From: Polynucleobacter sp. AP-Kaivos-20-H2
Lineage (GTDB): Bacteria > Pseudomonadota > Gammaproteobacteria > Burkholderiales > Burkholderiaceae
Length of the DNA stretch: 64,000 bases
NCBI RefSeq assembly: GCF_018882215.1
Contig: NZ_JACVOX010000003.1
Coordinates: 248,001-312,000, forward strand
Direction: 5' to 3'
The notes beneath the pieces were generated by a model, which had not been told where the DNA came from, ran no database searches, and saw only the letters and a program-made list of their open reading frames with translations. The translations under genes and the position numbers were made by a program. Shown piece after piece: positions 15,092 through 23,891 of this stretch. Numbering within the stretch: the stretch's first letter is position 1; each line of letters opens with the position of its first letter.

Positions 15092-15813
15092 TTGCTAATC
15101 TTATCGCGCTTCCCGAAAATGGCTGTACCAACACGAACTACGGTGCTACCTTCAGCGATGGCGGCCTCTAAATCATCGGACATACCCATCGAAAGTGTGT
15201 CAAAGAACTGGTAGCCGAGCTCAGTGAAATGCCTAGCTTGTATGCGCTTGAAACAATCTTGTACGGCTGCAAAAGCCTGGCGTTGCATGACAGGGTCTGG
15301 ATTAGGTGCGGGAATAGCCATCAAACCCCTCAGAACCAAGTTTGGCAAAGAGGTAATAGCGTTACAGAGTTCTTCAACTTCAACCAGAGAAATGCCGCTT
15401 TTGCTCTCCTCCTCGCTAACATTGATTTGTACGCAAACCATCAATGGCGGTAAATCTGGAAACTCGCCGCGTTGGGCGGATAGGCGTTCTGCAATTTTGA
15501 GACGGTCCACACTATGAACCCAATCGAAGTGTTGGGCTACTTCTCTGGTTTTATTACTTTGCAAAGGTCCAATGAAATGCCAGTTCAACCAAGGGCGTAA
15601 TTTGGCTAACTTCTCAATTTTTTCAACGGCCTCTTGCACATAGTTTTCACCAAAAGCCGATTGACCAGCATGCATAGCTTCTTCAACGGCAGCGGCAGGA
15701 AAGGTTTTGCTAACAGCTAAAAGTTCAATATCTTCCGGCTCACGCTTCGCTGCTAGGGCAGCAAGTTCAATTCTTGCTCTGACTTGCATCAGATTGACAA
15801 CAATGGAATTCAT
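15088..15813 (-). CDS. yggS: YggS-family pyridoxal-phosphate homeostasis protein
   Basis: PLP-binding protein of the PLPBP/YggS/PROSC family, which buffers pyridoxal phosphate and affects amino acid balance. Its 241 residues form the alanine-racemase-like barrel. The PLP lysine lies in LLAVSKTFP (Lys36), followed by FGENYVQEAVEKIEKL, WHFIGPLQSNKTREV, VCVQINVSEEESKSGIS, LRGLMAIPA and the end motif LSMGMSDDLEAAIAEGSTVVRVGTAIFG. It neighbours proC, a widely conserved pairing. It is joined by ATGA-type overlaps to both glcF (upstream) and proC (downstream), so it is probably translated as part of one operon. Confidence 0.95.
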   Translation of the reverse strand: MNSIVVNLMQVRARIELAALAAKREPEDIELLAVSKTFPAAAVEEAMHAGQSAFGENYVQEAVEKIEKLAKLRPWLNWHFIGPLQSNKTREVAQHFDWVHSVDRLKIAERLSAQRGEFPDLPPLMVCVQINVSEEESKSGISLVEVEELCNAITSLPNLVLRGLMAIPAPNPDPVMQRQAFAAVQDCFKRIQARHFTELGYQFFDTLSMGMSDDLEAAIAEGSTVVRVGTAIFGKRDKISK

Positions 15814-17087
15814 GAGGCCTTAGAAGACTTGCTAAGTAATTGATCTACGATTTCAATCCAATGCACTACTGGGGTATCTTCTTGCTGCAGATGGGTGATG
15901 CAGCCAATGTTTCCAGAAACAATGACCTCTGCACCAGATTCCTCGCAGGCAGCGTTTAAGTGAGTTAACTTGTTTTTACGAAGTTGCTCAGAGAGTTCTG
16001 GTTGAGTAACGGAGTAGGTACCCGCAGAACCGCAGCATAGATGGCTATCGGCACATAAACGCACGCCAATACCAATACTAGAAAGCAATCCCTCAACCTT
16101 GCCCCGAATTTGTTGACCGTGTTGCAAAGTGCAAGGTGGGTGATAAACGACACCTGGTTTTGGATCTGTGCCTACTAGCTGCACCAGCTCATTTTGCAAG
16201 GAAGGCAGTATTTCAGAAATATCCTTGGTCAGATCTGAAATCTTTTTCGCTTTGGCTGCGTAGATGGGATCATTTGCAAATAGATGTCCATAGTCCTTCA
16301 CCATCACACCACAACCAGATGCAGTCATGACAATGGCTTCCGCACCACTTTCAACCAAAGGCCACCACGCATCAATATTTTGCTTGGCATTATCTAAACC
16401 GCCAGCTTGATCATTGAGGTGATAGCGTAGTGCTCCACAGCAAGTGGCATTGGGTGCACTAATCATTTGAATCTTTAACGCGTTAAGCACACGCGCTGTT
16501 GCTGAATTGATATTCGGGAGCATGCCAGGCTGAACGCAACCCTCTAGCAAAACCATTTTGCGCTGATGAGCTACAGTAGGTCTTGCATAAGCATCGGTGG
16601 AATTAGCCAATGCTTTATTGACAGTCAGTGGAATCTTGCGTTTGATACCGCTTGGCATCAACGGACGCACTAAACGACCCAGGGTCATTGCTGTATTAAA
16701 TAAAGCAGGCTTTGTTAAGCCTTCTTTTAGGGCCCAACGAGTCAAACGTTGGCCAATTGGGCGCTCAGGCGTATTTTCTTCTGCCCACTTGCGACCAATG
16801 TCTATTAAGTTGCCGTATTGAACACCGCTTGGACAAGTGCTCTCGCAATTGCGACAAGTTAAACAGCGATCTAAATGCAGGCGAGTCTTTTCAGTGGGTG
16901 CCTGCCCTTCGGCGATCTGCTTAATCAGATAGATGCGTCCGCGAGGCCCATCTAACTCATCACCCAGTATTTGATAGGTAGGGCAGGTGGCTGTACAAAA
17001 GCCACAGTGAACACATTTACCCAGAATGCGGGCTGCTTCGATACCTTCCGGCGTGTTGGCAAATTGAGGAGCAAGTTGAGTTTGCAT
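15810..17087 (-). CDS. glcF: Glycolate oxidase iron-sulfur subunit GlcF
   Basis: Electron-transfer subunit of the membrane-associated glycolate dehydrogenase GlcDEF, which oxidises glycolate to glyoxylate. Its 425 residues hold two ferredoxin-type [4Fe-4S] motifs near the N-terminus, CVHCGFCTATCPTY (about 26-39) and CLTCRNCESTCPSG. Two CCG-type domains follow: LEGCVQPGM with NATCCGALRYH, and YHPPCTLQHGQ with HLCCGSAGTYS. The C-terminus ends VVHWIEIVDQLL. It starts 8 bases after glcE. For a freshwater bacterium this enzyme would allow use of glycolate released by algae; that ecological point is inference. Confidence 0.95.
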   Translation of the reverse strand: MQTQLAPQFANTPEGIEAARILGKCVHCGFCTATCPTYQILGDELDGPRGRIYLIKQIAEGQAPTEKTRLHLDRCLTCRNCESTCPSGVQYGNLIDIGRKWAEENTPERPIGQRLTRWALKEGLTKPALFNTAMTLGRLVRPLMPSGIKRKIPLTVNKALANSTDAYARPTVAHQRKMVLLEGCVQPGMLPNINSATARVLNALKIQMISAPNATCCGALRYHLNDQAGGLDNAKQNIDAWWPLVESGAEAIVMTASGCGVMVKDYGHLFANDPIYAAKAKKISDLTKDISEILPSLQNELVQLVGTDPKPGVVYHPPCTLQHGQQIRGKVEGLLSSIGIGVRLCADSHLCCGSAGTYSVTQPELSEQLRKNKLTHLNAACEESGAEVIVSGNIGCITHLQQEDTPVVHWIEIVDQLLSKSSKAS

Positions 17088-17095
17088 AGAAATAC

Positions 17096-18244
17096 TTATG
17101 GAAGACGTTTAGTAGCGAATACACCTGCAGGATCAAAAGCTGATCTTAGGCGCTCTTGCACTGCCTCAAGGGCAAAGGAGTGAGTTTGCTCTGATAACAA
17201 AGTAAAGCGCTGATTGCTAGGGTCTACATTGGCACCCTGTCTAAAGCGAGTTGCATGTCCGCCATGGGAATTAGCAACGGCCTTGATGGCTTTAAAGGTA
17301 GCCTCATTACCAGGCGCTGTAATCCAACGTTGTTGACCATGCCACTCCAGAGCAATTTCATTTGAGGCGCCACTGATAGTAATTGGCCCACTGGCTGCAG
17401 GGAGTGCTAAGCGATAAAGCGTTTGATCGGCACCTAGATTGGCAAATGCAGAAAGTTTTTGCTCACGTAAATCATTCCAAAAATGTTCTGCAGTTTCAGG
17501 ATTAAGCTCAGTGGCCATAACCAAAGAACTCATTAGGGGAATGGCCGCCTTAACAGCAGCTGCAGCTCCAGCGAGGCGGAAAGTTAACTCTCCATCCCCA
17601 CCTTTAGCTGAACCAATCCAGCAGCTTGCTGATAAAGGTAGTGGCTGTCCAGCCCATTCATTCAATATTTTGAGGGCTTTTTCTTGGGAGATCTGGCAAC
17701 GTAAGGTTGTGGTCGCCGCAGGTTTAGGTAAAACCTTGACTGAGGCTTCCAATAAAAGAGCAAGTGTCCCCAAAGAGCCAGGTAATAAACGAGAGACGTC
17801 ATATCCCGCTACGTTCTTCATGACCTTCCCGCCAAAGGAAAGATCTTGGCCTTTGCCATCAATAATGCGAGCACCCAATACAAAGTCGCGAAAGTTACCA
17901 ACAGTAATGCGTCCTGGACCAGCAAGCCCAGCAGCAATAGCGCCGCCAAAGGTTGCGTTCTCACCAAAGTGCGGTGGTTCAAAAGCAAGTACTTGATTCT
18001 TTTCTTTGAGAGCCGCTTCAATTTCTTTTAGCGGAGTGCCTGCACAAGCGGTAATGACTAATTCTTCTGGCTGGTACTCCAAAATACCGGAGTAAGTACG
18101 TGTATCTAGTTTGGTATGGCTATTCGGGTTGCCGTACCAAGATTTAGTACCTCCGCCTTTAATAGAGAGCAGGGTTTTATTCTTTGCTGCATTAAGAATT
18201 TGCTCTTGGAATGCATTAATTTGTGGATGGGAGTGACTCATCAA
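17096..18244 (-). CDS. glcE: Glycolate oxidase FAD-binding subunit GlcE
   Basis: Second flavin-binding subunit of glycolate dehydrogenase. It has 382 residues. The PCMH-type FAD fold shows LLSIKGGGTKSWYG near residues 25-38, then GTPLKEIEAAL, ATFGGAIAAGLAGPGRITVGNFRDFVLG, and KNVAGYDVSRLLPGSLGTLALLLEASVKVLPKP. The C-terminal ALEAVQERLRSAFDPAGVFATKRLP is the usual cap of the family. The start (ATGATG) overlaps the glcD stop by four bases. GlcE is clearly shorter and more divergent than GlcD, as expected for this subunit pair. Confidence 0.94.
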   Translation of the reverse strand: MMSHSHPQINAFQEQILNAAKNKTLLSIKGGGTKSWYGNPNSHTKLDTRTYSGILEYQPEELVITACAGTPLKEIEAALKEKNQVLAFEPPHFGENATFGGAIAAGLAGPGRITVGNFRDFVLGARIIDGKGQDLSFGGKVMKNVAGYDVSRLLPGSLGTLALLLEASVKVLPKPAATTTLRCQISQEKALKILNEWAGQPLPLSASCWIGSAKGGDGELTFRLAGAAAAVKAAIPLMSSLVMATELNPETAEHFWNDLREQKLSAFANLGADQTLYRLALPAASGPITISGASNEIALEWHGQQRWITAPGNEATFKAIKAVANSHGGHATRFRQGANVDPSNQRFTLLSEQTHSFALEAVQERLRSAFDPAGVFATKRLP

Positions 18245-19755
18245 AAGCGCTCCAACTCTGGGTGAGGCAATTGGCCGCCGCTAATACGCATACGACCATA
18301 TTCTGCGCAGCGACTTAAAGTTGGGATAGCTTTATCTGGGTTGAGCAATTTTTCTGGATCAAAGGCACTCTTCACACCCCAGAAAGATTCACGTTCACCT
18401 TCACCAAACTGCACACACATTGAATTAATTTTTTCGATACCAACACCATGCTCACCAGTGATCGTGCCACCGAGTTCTACACAGGCTTCTAATATTTCAG
18501 TGCCGAATTCTTCTGCACGATGCCATTCTTCTTGGTCAGCACCATTAAATAAAATCAGGGGATGCATATTGCCGTCACCCGCATGGAATACGTTTAAACA
18601 TCCAAGGCCGTACTTTTCTTCCATCCCCTGAATGCGCTTGAGGAGCGTAGCAATATGACGGCGAGGGATAGTGCCATCCATGCAATAGTAGTCTGGGGCC
18701 AAGCGACCCGCGGCTGGGAAAGCGTTCTTACGACCACTCCAAAACTTTAAGCGTTCACCTTCATCTTTAGAAATCTGAATACCGCTTGCACCAGCTTCTT
18801 CAAGCACTTTGGTCATGCGCTCAATTTCTTCGGCTACTTCTTCTGGAGTGCCATCGGATTCGCAGAGCAAAATAGCTGCAGCGTCTAAGTCGTAACCTGC
18901 ATGCACAAATTCTTCTACGGCGCGAGTGGTAGCTTTGTCCATCATCTCCAAGCCAGCAGGAATAATGCCAGCAGCAATAATGGCAGCAACTGCGTTACCA
19001 CCTTTTTCGATGTCATCAAAACTCGCCATGATGACGCGAGCCAATTTTGGTTTCGCTACCAGCTTGACTGTAACTTCAGTGACCACTGCGAGCATGCCCT
19101 CGCTGCCCATCATGATGGCGAGTAGATCGAGTCCAGGGGCATCTGGTGCTAAGCCCCCAAATTCAACAATCTCACCGTTCATGAGTATTCCGCGCACACG
19201 CAGAACGTTATGCAGAGTGAGGCCGTATTTAAGACAGTGCACGCCACCCGAGTTTTCATTGACGTTGCCACCAATCGAACAAGCAATCTGAGAGGAGGGG
19301 TCCGGAGCGTAGTACAAGCCAAGATGGGCAACTGCTTCAGAAATAGCAAGATTACGCACGCCAGGCTGAACGACTGCAGTACGGGTAAATGGATCAATGC
19401 TGATAATTTTCTTGAGTTTGGCTAATGACAGTACCAATCCCTGAGAAAGAGGCATTGCGCCACCCGAGAGACCGGTTCCTGATCCGCGAGGCACTACGGG
19501 GATTTGCATTGAATAGCAAATCTTCAAAATTTGGGCGACCTGCTCTTCGGTTTCTGGCAGAGCTACTGCCAAAGGCATCCGACGGTAGGCGGCTAGACCA
19601 TCACATTCATAGGGAATGGTGTCTTCTGGCTCCCATAGAAGGGCATGTTCCGGCAGGATTGGGCGCAAGGCCGCAACCAATTTGGACTGAAGGGCGCTAA
19701 TAGCGGCTAATTCGGGGGGTGGGGTCACCATATTCATAGGAATCATTTTAGCCAT
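18241..19755 (-). CDS. glcD: Glycolate oxidase catalytic subunit GlcD
   Basis: FAD-dependent catalytic subunit of glycolate dehydrogenase. It has 504 residues. The FAD-binding PCMH domain carries VPRGSGTGLSGGAMPLSQG and GNVNENSGGVHCLKYGLTLHNV. The C-terminal FAD-oxidase domain has NVFHAGDGNMHPLILF and GGTITGEHGVGIEK with the metal/active-site histidines. It is the first gene of the glcDEF-yggS-proC operon. Two starts are possible: ATG 19755 (MAKMIPMN) and ATG 19737 (MNMVTPPPEL). Neither has a strong ribosome-binding site, so the first is given. Only 18 bases separate it from the divergent cobalamin adenosyltransferase gene. Confidence 0.95.
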   Translation of the reverse strand: MAKMIPMNMVTPPPELAAISALQSKLVAALRPILPEHALLWEPEDTIPYECDGLAAYRRMPLAVALPETEEQVAQILKICYSMQIPVVPRGSGTGLSGGAMPLSQGLVLSLAKLKKIISIDPFTRTAVVQPGVRNLAISEAVAHLGLYYAPDPSSQIACSIGGNVNENSGGVHCLKYGLTLHNVLRVRGILMNGEIVEFGGLAPDAPGLDLLAIMMGSEGMLAVVTEVTVKLVAKPKLARVIMASFDDIEKGGNAVAAIIAAGIIPAGLEMMDKATTRAVEEFVHAGYDLDAAAILLCESDGTPEEVAEEIERMTKVLEEAGASGIQISKDEGERLKFWSGRKNAFPAAGRLAPDYYCMDGTIPRRHIATLLKRIQGMEEKYGLGCLNVFHAGDGNMHPLILFNGADQEEWHRAEEFGTEILEACVELGGTITGEHGVGIEKINSMCVQFGEGERESFWGVKSAFDPEKLLNPDKAIPTLSRCAEYGRMRISGGQLPHPELERF

Positions 19756-19760
19756 TTACC

Positions 19761-19766
19761 TATAAT
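19761..19766 (+). promoter_or_regulatory. Perfect -10 box placed for a leaderless transcript
   Basis: TATAAT lies 7 bases before the ATG at 19774. Transcription normally starts 6-8 bases after such a box, which would put the first base of the mRNA at or next to the start codon. No Shine-Dalgarno sequence is present in the short gap and no good -35 box is seen. Leaderless translation is inference. Confidence 0.5.
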
Positions 19767-19773
19767 TAAGCTT

Positions 19774-20343
19774 ATGGGAAATCGACTATCAAAAATCGCC
19801 ACTAGAACCGGTGATGCAGGGATGACGGGCTTGGGCGACGGAAGTCGTGTAGAGAAGGATCACCTACGGATCTGCGCTATGGGTGATGTCGATGAGCTTA
19901 ACTCCGAAATCGGGGTTTTGATGACCGAAGACATTCCCGCAACTATTGCCCCTGAACTGCATGAGCTTTTTCTACAGGTCCAGCATGATTTATTCGATTT
20001 AGGGGGCGAACTTTGTATCCCTAATTACAAGCTGCTTAAGCCTGAGCATGTAGCACAGCTAGATGTATGGCTCGAAAAATACAACAAACATTTACCCCCG
20101 TTGACTGAATTCATTTTGCCGGGCGGTACTCGTGCTGCTGCACAAGCCCATGTTTGCCGCACCGTATGTCGCAGGGCCGAACGTTCGATTGTTCGCTTGG
20201 GTTGGGAAGAGCCTTTATATGATTCCCCTCGTCAATATGTCAACCGCCTATCTGATTTACTCTTTGTGCTTGCGCGTATTTTGAATCGTGCGGCTGGTGG
20301 GGCAGATGTATTGTGGAAGCACGAAAAAAAAGAGACTAAATAA
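19774..20343 (+). CDS. PduO-type ATP:cob(I)alamin adenosyltransferase
   Basis: Transfers the adenosyl group of ATP to cob(I)alamin, making coenzyme B12. Its 189 residues form the PduO/EutT-like helical bundle. The ATP-binding N-terminus MGNRLSKIATRTGDAGMTGLGDGSRVEKD is followed by GDVDELNSEIGV, LFDLGGELC, FILPGGTRAAAQAHVCRTVCRRAER and QYVNRLSDLLFVLARILNR. The protein start matches the family N-terminus, yet there is no ribosome-binding site, only a -10-like box. It is divergent from glcD, and its stop lies inside the downstream terminator stem. No cobalamin synthesis genes are nearby, which suits a salvage role (inference). Confidence 0.93.
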   Translation: MGNRLSKIATRTGDAGMTGLGDGSRVEKDHLRICAMGDVDELNSEIGVLMTEDIPATIAPELHELFLQVQHDLFDLGGELCIPNYKLLKPEHVAQLDVWLEKYNKHLPPLTEFILPGGTRAAAQAHVCRTVCRRAERSIVRLGWEEPLYDSPRQYVNRLSDLLFVLARILNRAAGGADVLWKHEKKETK

Positions 20344-20356
20344 ATTAGTCTCTTTT
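20329..20356. terminator. Bidirectional terminator between the adenosyltransferase gene and aroG
   Basis: Perfect 11-base stem AAAGAGACTAA / TTAGTCTCTTT with a 5-base loop, containing the end of the plus-strand gene. An A-run (from 20324) on one side and T on the other let it work for both convergent transcripts; the minus-strand T-run is the stronger. Confidence 0.88.
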
Positions 20357-20385
20357 ATCAGTAGAGCTTAAAAAAAACTGCAGTA

Positions 20386-21510
20386 TTACTTTTTCTTGCT
20401 TCTACGTTTCTTAACGGCTGTAGCTAAACGCTCTAGCACCTTCACGGAGTCATCCCAGTTGATGCAGGCATCAGTAATACTCTTGCCATATTCCAATTTG
20501 TTTGGATCATCTTTTCCTGGCGTAAATTTCTGGGCGCCATCATTTAAATGACTCTCAACCATCACGCCAAAAATCTGGTGTGAGCCAGATTCAATTTGCT
20601 GTGCCACATCGTCAGCAACCACAATCTGACGCTCATGCTTCTTGCTTGAATTGGCATGGGATAAATCAACCATCAAACTGGCTGGAAGCTTGGCTGCTTC
20701 AAGCTCAGAGCAGGCCGCTTGCACAAACTGAGCCTCGTAGTTTGGCTCTTTACCACCACGCAAAATCACGTGGCAATCCTTATTGCCTTTAGTTTGCACA
20801 ACGGATACTTGACCATTTTTATGAACGGATAAGAAATGATGTGGACGGCCTGCAGCTTGTATCGCATCGGTAGCAATTTTGATGTTGCCATCAGTGCCGT
20901 TCTTAAATCCGATAGGAGCAGACAAGCCAGACGCAAGTTCGCGGTGAACTTGGCTCTCAGTAGTACGCGCACCAATAGCACCCCATGAAATCAGGTCGGC
21001 AATATATTGCGGAGAAATCACATCCAAGAATTCGCTACCAGCAGGCATGCCAAGGCGATTAATTTCCATGAGCACTTGGCGCGCAAGGCGCAGACCTTCT
21101 TCGATGCGATAGCTTTCATCCAGATACGGGTCGTTAATCAAACCCTTCCAGCCAACTGTAGTGCGTGGCTTTTCAAAATACACGCGCATCACAATTTCTA
21201 ATTCACCAGCAAAACGCTCACGCTCAGCTAAGAGGCGTTGGCAATATTCCAGCGCTGCTTTTGGATCGTGAATGGAGCATGGTCCGATGATCACGAGTAA
21301 GCGATCATCCTTGCCATGAATAATGTCGCGGATCTTTTTGCGAGTTTTGCTAATCAACGCTTCAGTAGGCGTTCCAGAAATTGGAAAGAAGCGAATTAAA
21401 TGCTCTGGCGGAGGCAGAACAGAAATGTTGTCAATGCGTTGATCGTCAGTATCTGAAGTCTTGTCGACGGCAGAGTACCAATTAGCGGGATTCGTATTTT
21501 GTTGGCTCAT
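20386..21510 (-). CDS. aroG: 3-deoxy-7-phosphoheptulonate (DAHP) synthase, class I
   Basis: Condenses phosphoenolpyruvate and erythrose 4-phosphate, the first step of the shikimate pathway. It has 374 residues of the E. coli AroFGH type. Motifs are LLVIIGPCSIHDPKAALEYCQRL, MRVYFEKPRTTVGWKGLINDPYLD, GAIGARTTESQVHRELASGLSAPIGFKNGTDG, VILRGGKEPNYE and LSHANSSKKHERQ. The N-terminal extension (about 50 residues) carries DNISVLPPPEHL, part of the feedback-control region in this class. Which amino acid inhibits it cannot be read with certainty, so the symbol stands for the family. The C-terminus is Lys/Arg-rich (KKRRSKKK). It lies 30 bases after tldD on the same strand. Confidence 0.94.
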   Translation of the reverse strand: MSQQNTNPANWYSAVDKTSDTDDQRIDNISVLPPPEHLIRFFPISGTPTEALISKTRKKIRDIIHGKDDRLLVIIGPCSIHDPKAALEYCQRLLAERERFAGELEIVMRVYFEKPRTTVGWKGLINDPYLDESYRIEEGLRLARQVLMEINRLGMPAGSEFLDVISPQYIADLISWGAIGARTTESQVHRELASGLSAPIGFKNGTDGNIKIATDAIQAAGRPHHFLSVHKNGQVSVVQTKGNKDCHVILRGGKEPNYEAQFVQAACSELEAAKLPASLMVDLSHANSSKKHERQIVVADDVAQQIESGSHQIFGVMVESHLNDGAQKFTPGKDDPNKLEYGKSITDACINWDDSVKVLERLATAVKKRRSKKK

Positions 21511-21540
21511 TTGGCTATTTTAAGCCGTAATTAGCCAATA

Positions 21541-23031
21541 TTAGGCAGTCCCACCCACAGTCAGGCTATCAATCCTCAGGGTAGGCTGCCCAACCCCGAC
21601 AGGAACACTTTGCCCTTCCTTGCCACAAACCCCGACCCCACCGTCTAATTTCAGGTCATTTCCGATCATAGAAACCTGTTTTAGGGATTCTGGCCCGCTA
21701 CCAATAATGGTCGCGCCTTTGACGGGATATTGAATTTTGCCGTTCTCAACCCAGTAGGCCTCTGAAGCAGAAAACACAAATTTGCCACTAGTGATATCTA
21801 CCTGACCACCACCAAAGTTCACTGCGTATAAACCGCGCTTGATGCTGGCAACAATTTCTTGAGGATCATCTTTGCCGGCCAACATATAGGTATTGGTCAT
21901 CCGCGGCATTGGTAGCGAAGCAAAACTTTCACGCCGACCATTGCCAGTGAGGGGCATATTCATGAGTCGCGCATTCAGACTATCTTGAATGTAGCCCTTC
22001 AAAATGCCGTCTTCAATTAAGGTGGTGCATTGAGTGGGAGTACCTTCGTCATCGATATTCAGAGAGCCTCTGCGTCCAGATAAAGTTCCATCATCCACAA
22101 CGGTGACACCTTTAGCTGCAACACGTTGTCCAATGCGACCAGCAAAAGCAGAAGAACCTTTGCGATTAAAGTCGCCTTCGAGACCATGACCTACTGCTTC
22201 ATGCAATAGAACGCCAGGCCAGCCTGGGCCCATGACTACTGTCATTGGACCAGCGGGAGCTGGGCGCGATTCCAGATTGACTAGGGCGCCGTCAACAGCT
22301 TCATCAACATAGCGATTAATCAAATCAGTATTGAAGTAGAGGTAGTCATGACGTGCGCCACCGCCAGAAGAGCCTGATTCACGTCGACCATTCTGTTCTG
22401 CGATGACATGTACAGAAACGCGTACTAGTGGGCGTACATCTGCCGCTAACAAGCCGTCTGCACGCACAACCAATACAACATCAAATTCTCCGGCTAGACT
22501 GGCCATAACCTGGATGATCCGTGGGTCACGTGCTTTAGCGCGACGTTCTATGCTTTCCAGGAGTGCGATTTTTTCTTTGGGCTGAAGAGAATCTAAAGGA
22601 TTGACATCAGAGTAGAGCTTATTGGATATGGGATTAAATAGTTTGCTTGCAACCGCTTGCTTGCCACCTTCGGGCCCAATTACTCGAGTAGCTTTGGCTG
22701 CTTTATTTAGTGCTTCTAAATTAATCTCATCTGAATAAGCGAAAGCCGTCTTATCGCCATAGATAGCGCGCACACCAACGCCTTGATCAATATTAAAGCT
22801 ACCGGATTTAACGATGCCTTCTTCAAGACTCCAGCTTTCACTCCGAGTATGTTGGAAGTAGAGATCTGCATCATCAAGGCGATGAGCAAATAAGTTGCCG
22901 AAGGTACTGTGTAAGTCTTGCTCGGATAAGCCGGTTGGTTCGAGCAAAATAGATTTGGCTAGTTTGATGAGGTCTGCTTGCTTTTTGGCTTTAGTCCAAT
23001 TGGCGGGGAATAGTGCTTCTGGTGCATTCAT
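21541..23031 (-). CDS. tldD: Metalloprotease TldD
   Basis: Zinc protease subunit that works with TldE on unfolded peptides and in some modified-peptide pathways. It has 496 residues from the ATG at 23031 ([12 protein letters not shown]). The catalytic motif is [12 protein letters not shown] (HExxxH) in the C-terminal half, preceded by [14 protein letters not shown] and followed by [19 protein letters not shown]. The N-terminal half includes [32 protein letters not shown] at 23043 could add four residues. The partner TldE is not in this window. It follows the nitrilase-like gene by 20 bases. Confidence 0.95.
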   Translation of the reverse strand: MNAPEALFPANWTKAKKQADLIKLAKSILLEPTGLSEQDLHSTFGNLFAHRLDDADLYFQHTRSESWSLEEGIVKSGSFNIDQGVGVRAIYGDKTAFAYSDEINLEALNKAAKATRVIGPEGGKQAVASKLFNPISNKLYSDVNPLDSLQPKEKIALLESIERRAKARDPRIIQVMASLAGEFDVVLVVRADGLLAADVRPLVRVSVHVIAEQNGRRESGSSGGGARHDYLYFNTDLINRYVDEAVDGALVNLESRPAPAGPMTVVMGPGWPGVLLHEAVGHGLEGDFNRKGSSAFAGRIGQRVAAKGVTVVDDGTLSGRRGSLNIDDEGTPTQCTTLIEDGILKGYIQDSLNARLMNMPLTGNGRRESFASLPMPRMTNTYMLAGKDDPQEIVASIKRGLYAVNFGGGQVDITSGKFVFSASEAYWVENGKIQYPVKGATIIGSGPESLKQVSMIGNDLKLDGGVGVCGKEGQSVPVGVGQPTLRIDSLTVGGTA

Positions 23032-23051
23032 GTGATTCAGCAAATCTTTCT

Positions 23052-23885
23052 TTAAAGCTTGCGATGCGCAAGTGCGGGTAACTTAGAGCGTACCTCGTTT
23101 AATTTATCTTTGCACAAAACCCCAGAAATAAAGCCTTCTCCCTCAGGGAGGTTGGCTAAGATGCTGCCCCAAGGATCAATCAACATACTGTTGCCCCAAG
23201 TACGACGCTGATTTTGATGAATGCCGCCTTGTGCGGAGGCTAATACGTAGCATTGGTTTTCGATAGCGCGAGCACGCAAGAGGATTTCCCAATGGTCCTT
23301 GCCGGTTGTATAGGTAAAGGCGGCTGGGATGATATGGCAATCTACCTGTCCAAGAGCGCGATAGAGCTCTGGGAAGCGTAGGTCATAACAAATACTCAAA
23401 CCAAAGGTCCAATTATTTCCGCCAATTGAAATTTTTAAGAGGCCCGGCGCATTGCCAGCCTCAATCGTTTCCGATTCTTGATAACGCTCAGTTGCTGTTT
23501 GAAAACCAAATAAATGAATTTTGTCGTAACGAGAAATTTGCTCGCCGGCAGGATTAAAGACAAGGGTTGTATTCAGTACTTTATTGGAGTCTTTTGCTTC
23601 CAGTGGAATAGTGCCTGCCACCAGGAAAATATTATTTTGTTGTGCAATATCCGAAAGTTGCTCTTGGATGGGGCCGCTTCCAAGGCTTTCGCGGGCGCGT
23701 ACTTTATCGGTGTCCTTGAGACCCATTAAGCAAAAATACTCTGGCAAGACAGCTAGCTGTGCTCCAACTGTTGCTGCGGCGCTGATGAGCCTACTCGCAG
23801 TGGATAAGTTCTCCTGCAAATCAGGTGTAGAGACCATCTGAATGGAGGCAATCTTGAGATCTTTGCTATTTGCTGATGGGCTCAT
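23052..23885 (-). CDS. Carbon-nitrogen hydrolase (Nit/omega-amidase-like)
   Basis: Nitrilase-superfamily amidase of 277 residues with an intact Glu-Lys-Cys triad: Glu49 (AVLPEYF), Lys122 (RYDKIHLF) and Cys166 ([14 protein letters not shown]). The triad spacing and the end motif [13 protein letters not shown]...[16 protein letters not shown] resemble the Nit1/omega-amidase branch. Members of that branch repair deaminated glutathione or hydrolyse alpha-ketoglutaramate. Exact substrate is not proven by sequence. It lies between the YhdP-like gene (6-base gap) and tldD, a conserved Burkholderiales neighbourhood as far as I recall. Confidence 0.9.
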   Translation of the reverse strand: MSPSANSKDLKIASIQMVSTPDLQENLSTASRLISAAATVGAQLAVLPEYFCLMGLKDTDKVRARESLGSGPIQEQLSDIAQQNNIFLVAGTIPLEAKDSNKVLNTTLVFNPAGEQISRYDKIHLFGFQTATERYQESETIEAGNAPGLLKISIGGNNWTFGLSICYDLRFPELYRALGQVDCHIIPAAFTYTTGKDHWEILLRARAIENQCYVLASAQGGIHQNQRRTWGNSMLIDPWGSILANLPEGEGFISGVLCKDKLNEVRSKLPALAHRKL

Positions 23886-23891
23886 GATGAT

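Noticed and set aside
17439..17996. 185-codon open frame on the plus strand inside glcE
   Set aside because: Antisense to a clear glcE coding frame; composition is that of a reverse-frame shadow (Ser/Pro/Arg-rich), with no recognisable domain.
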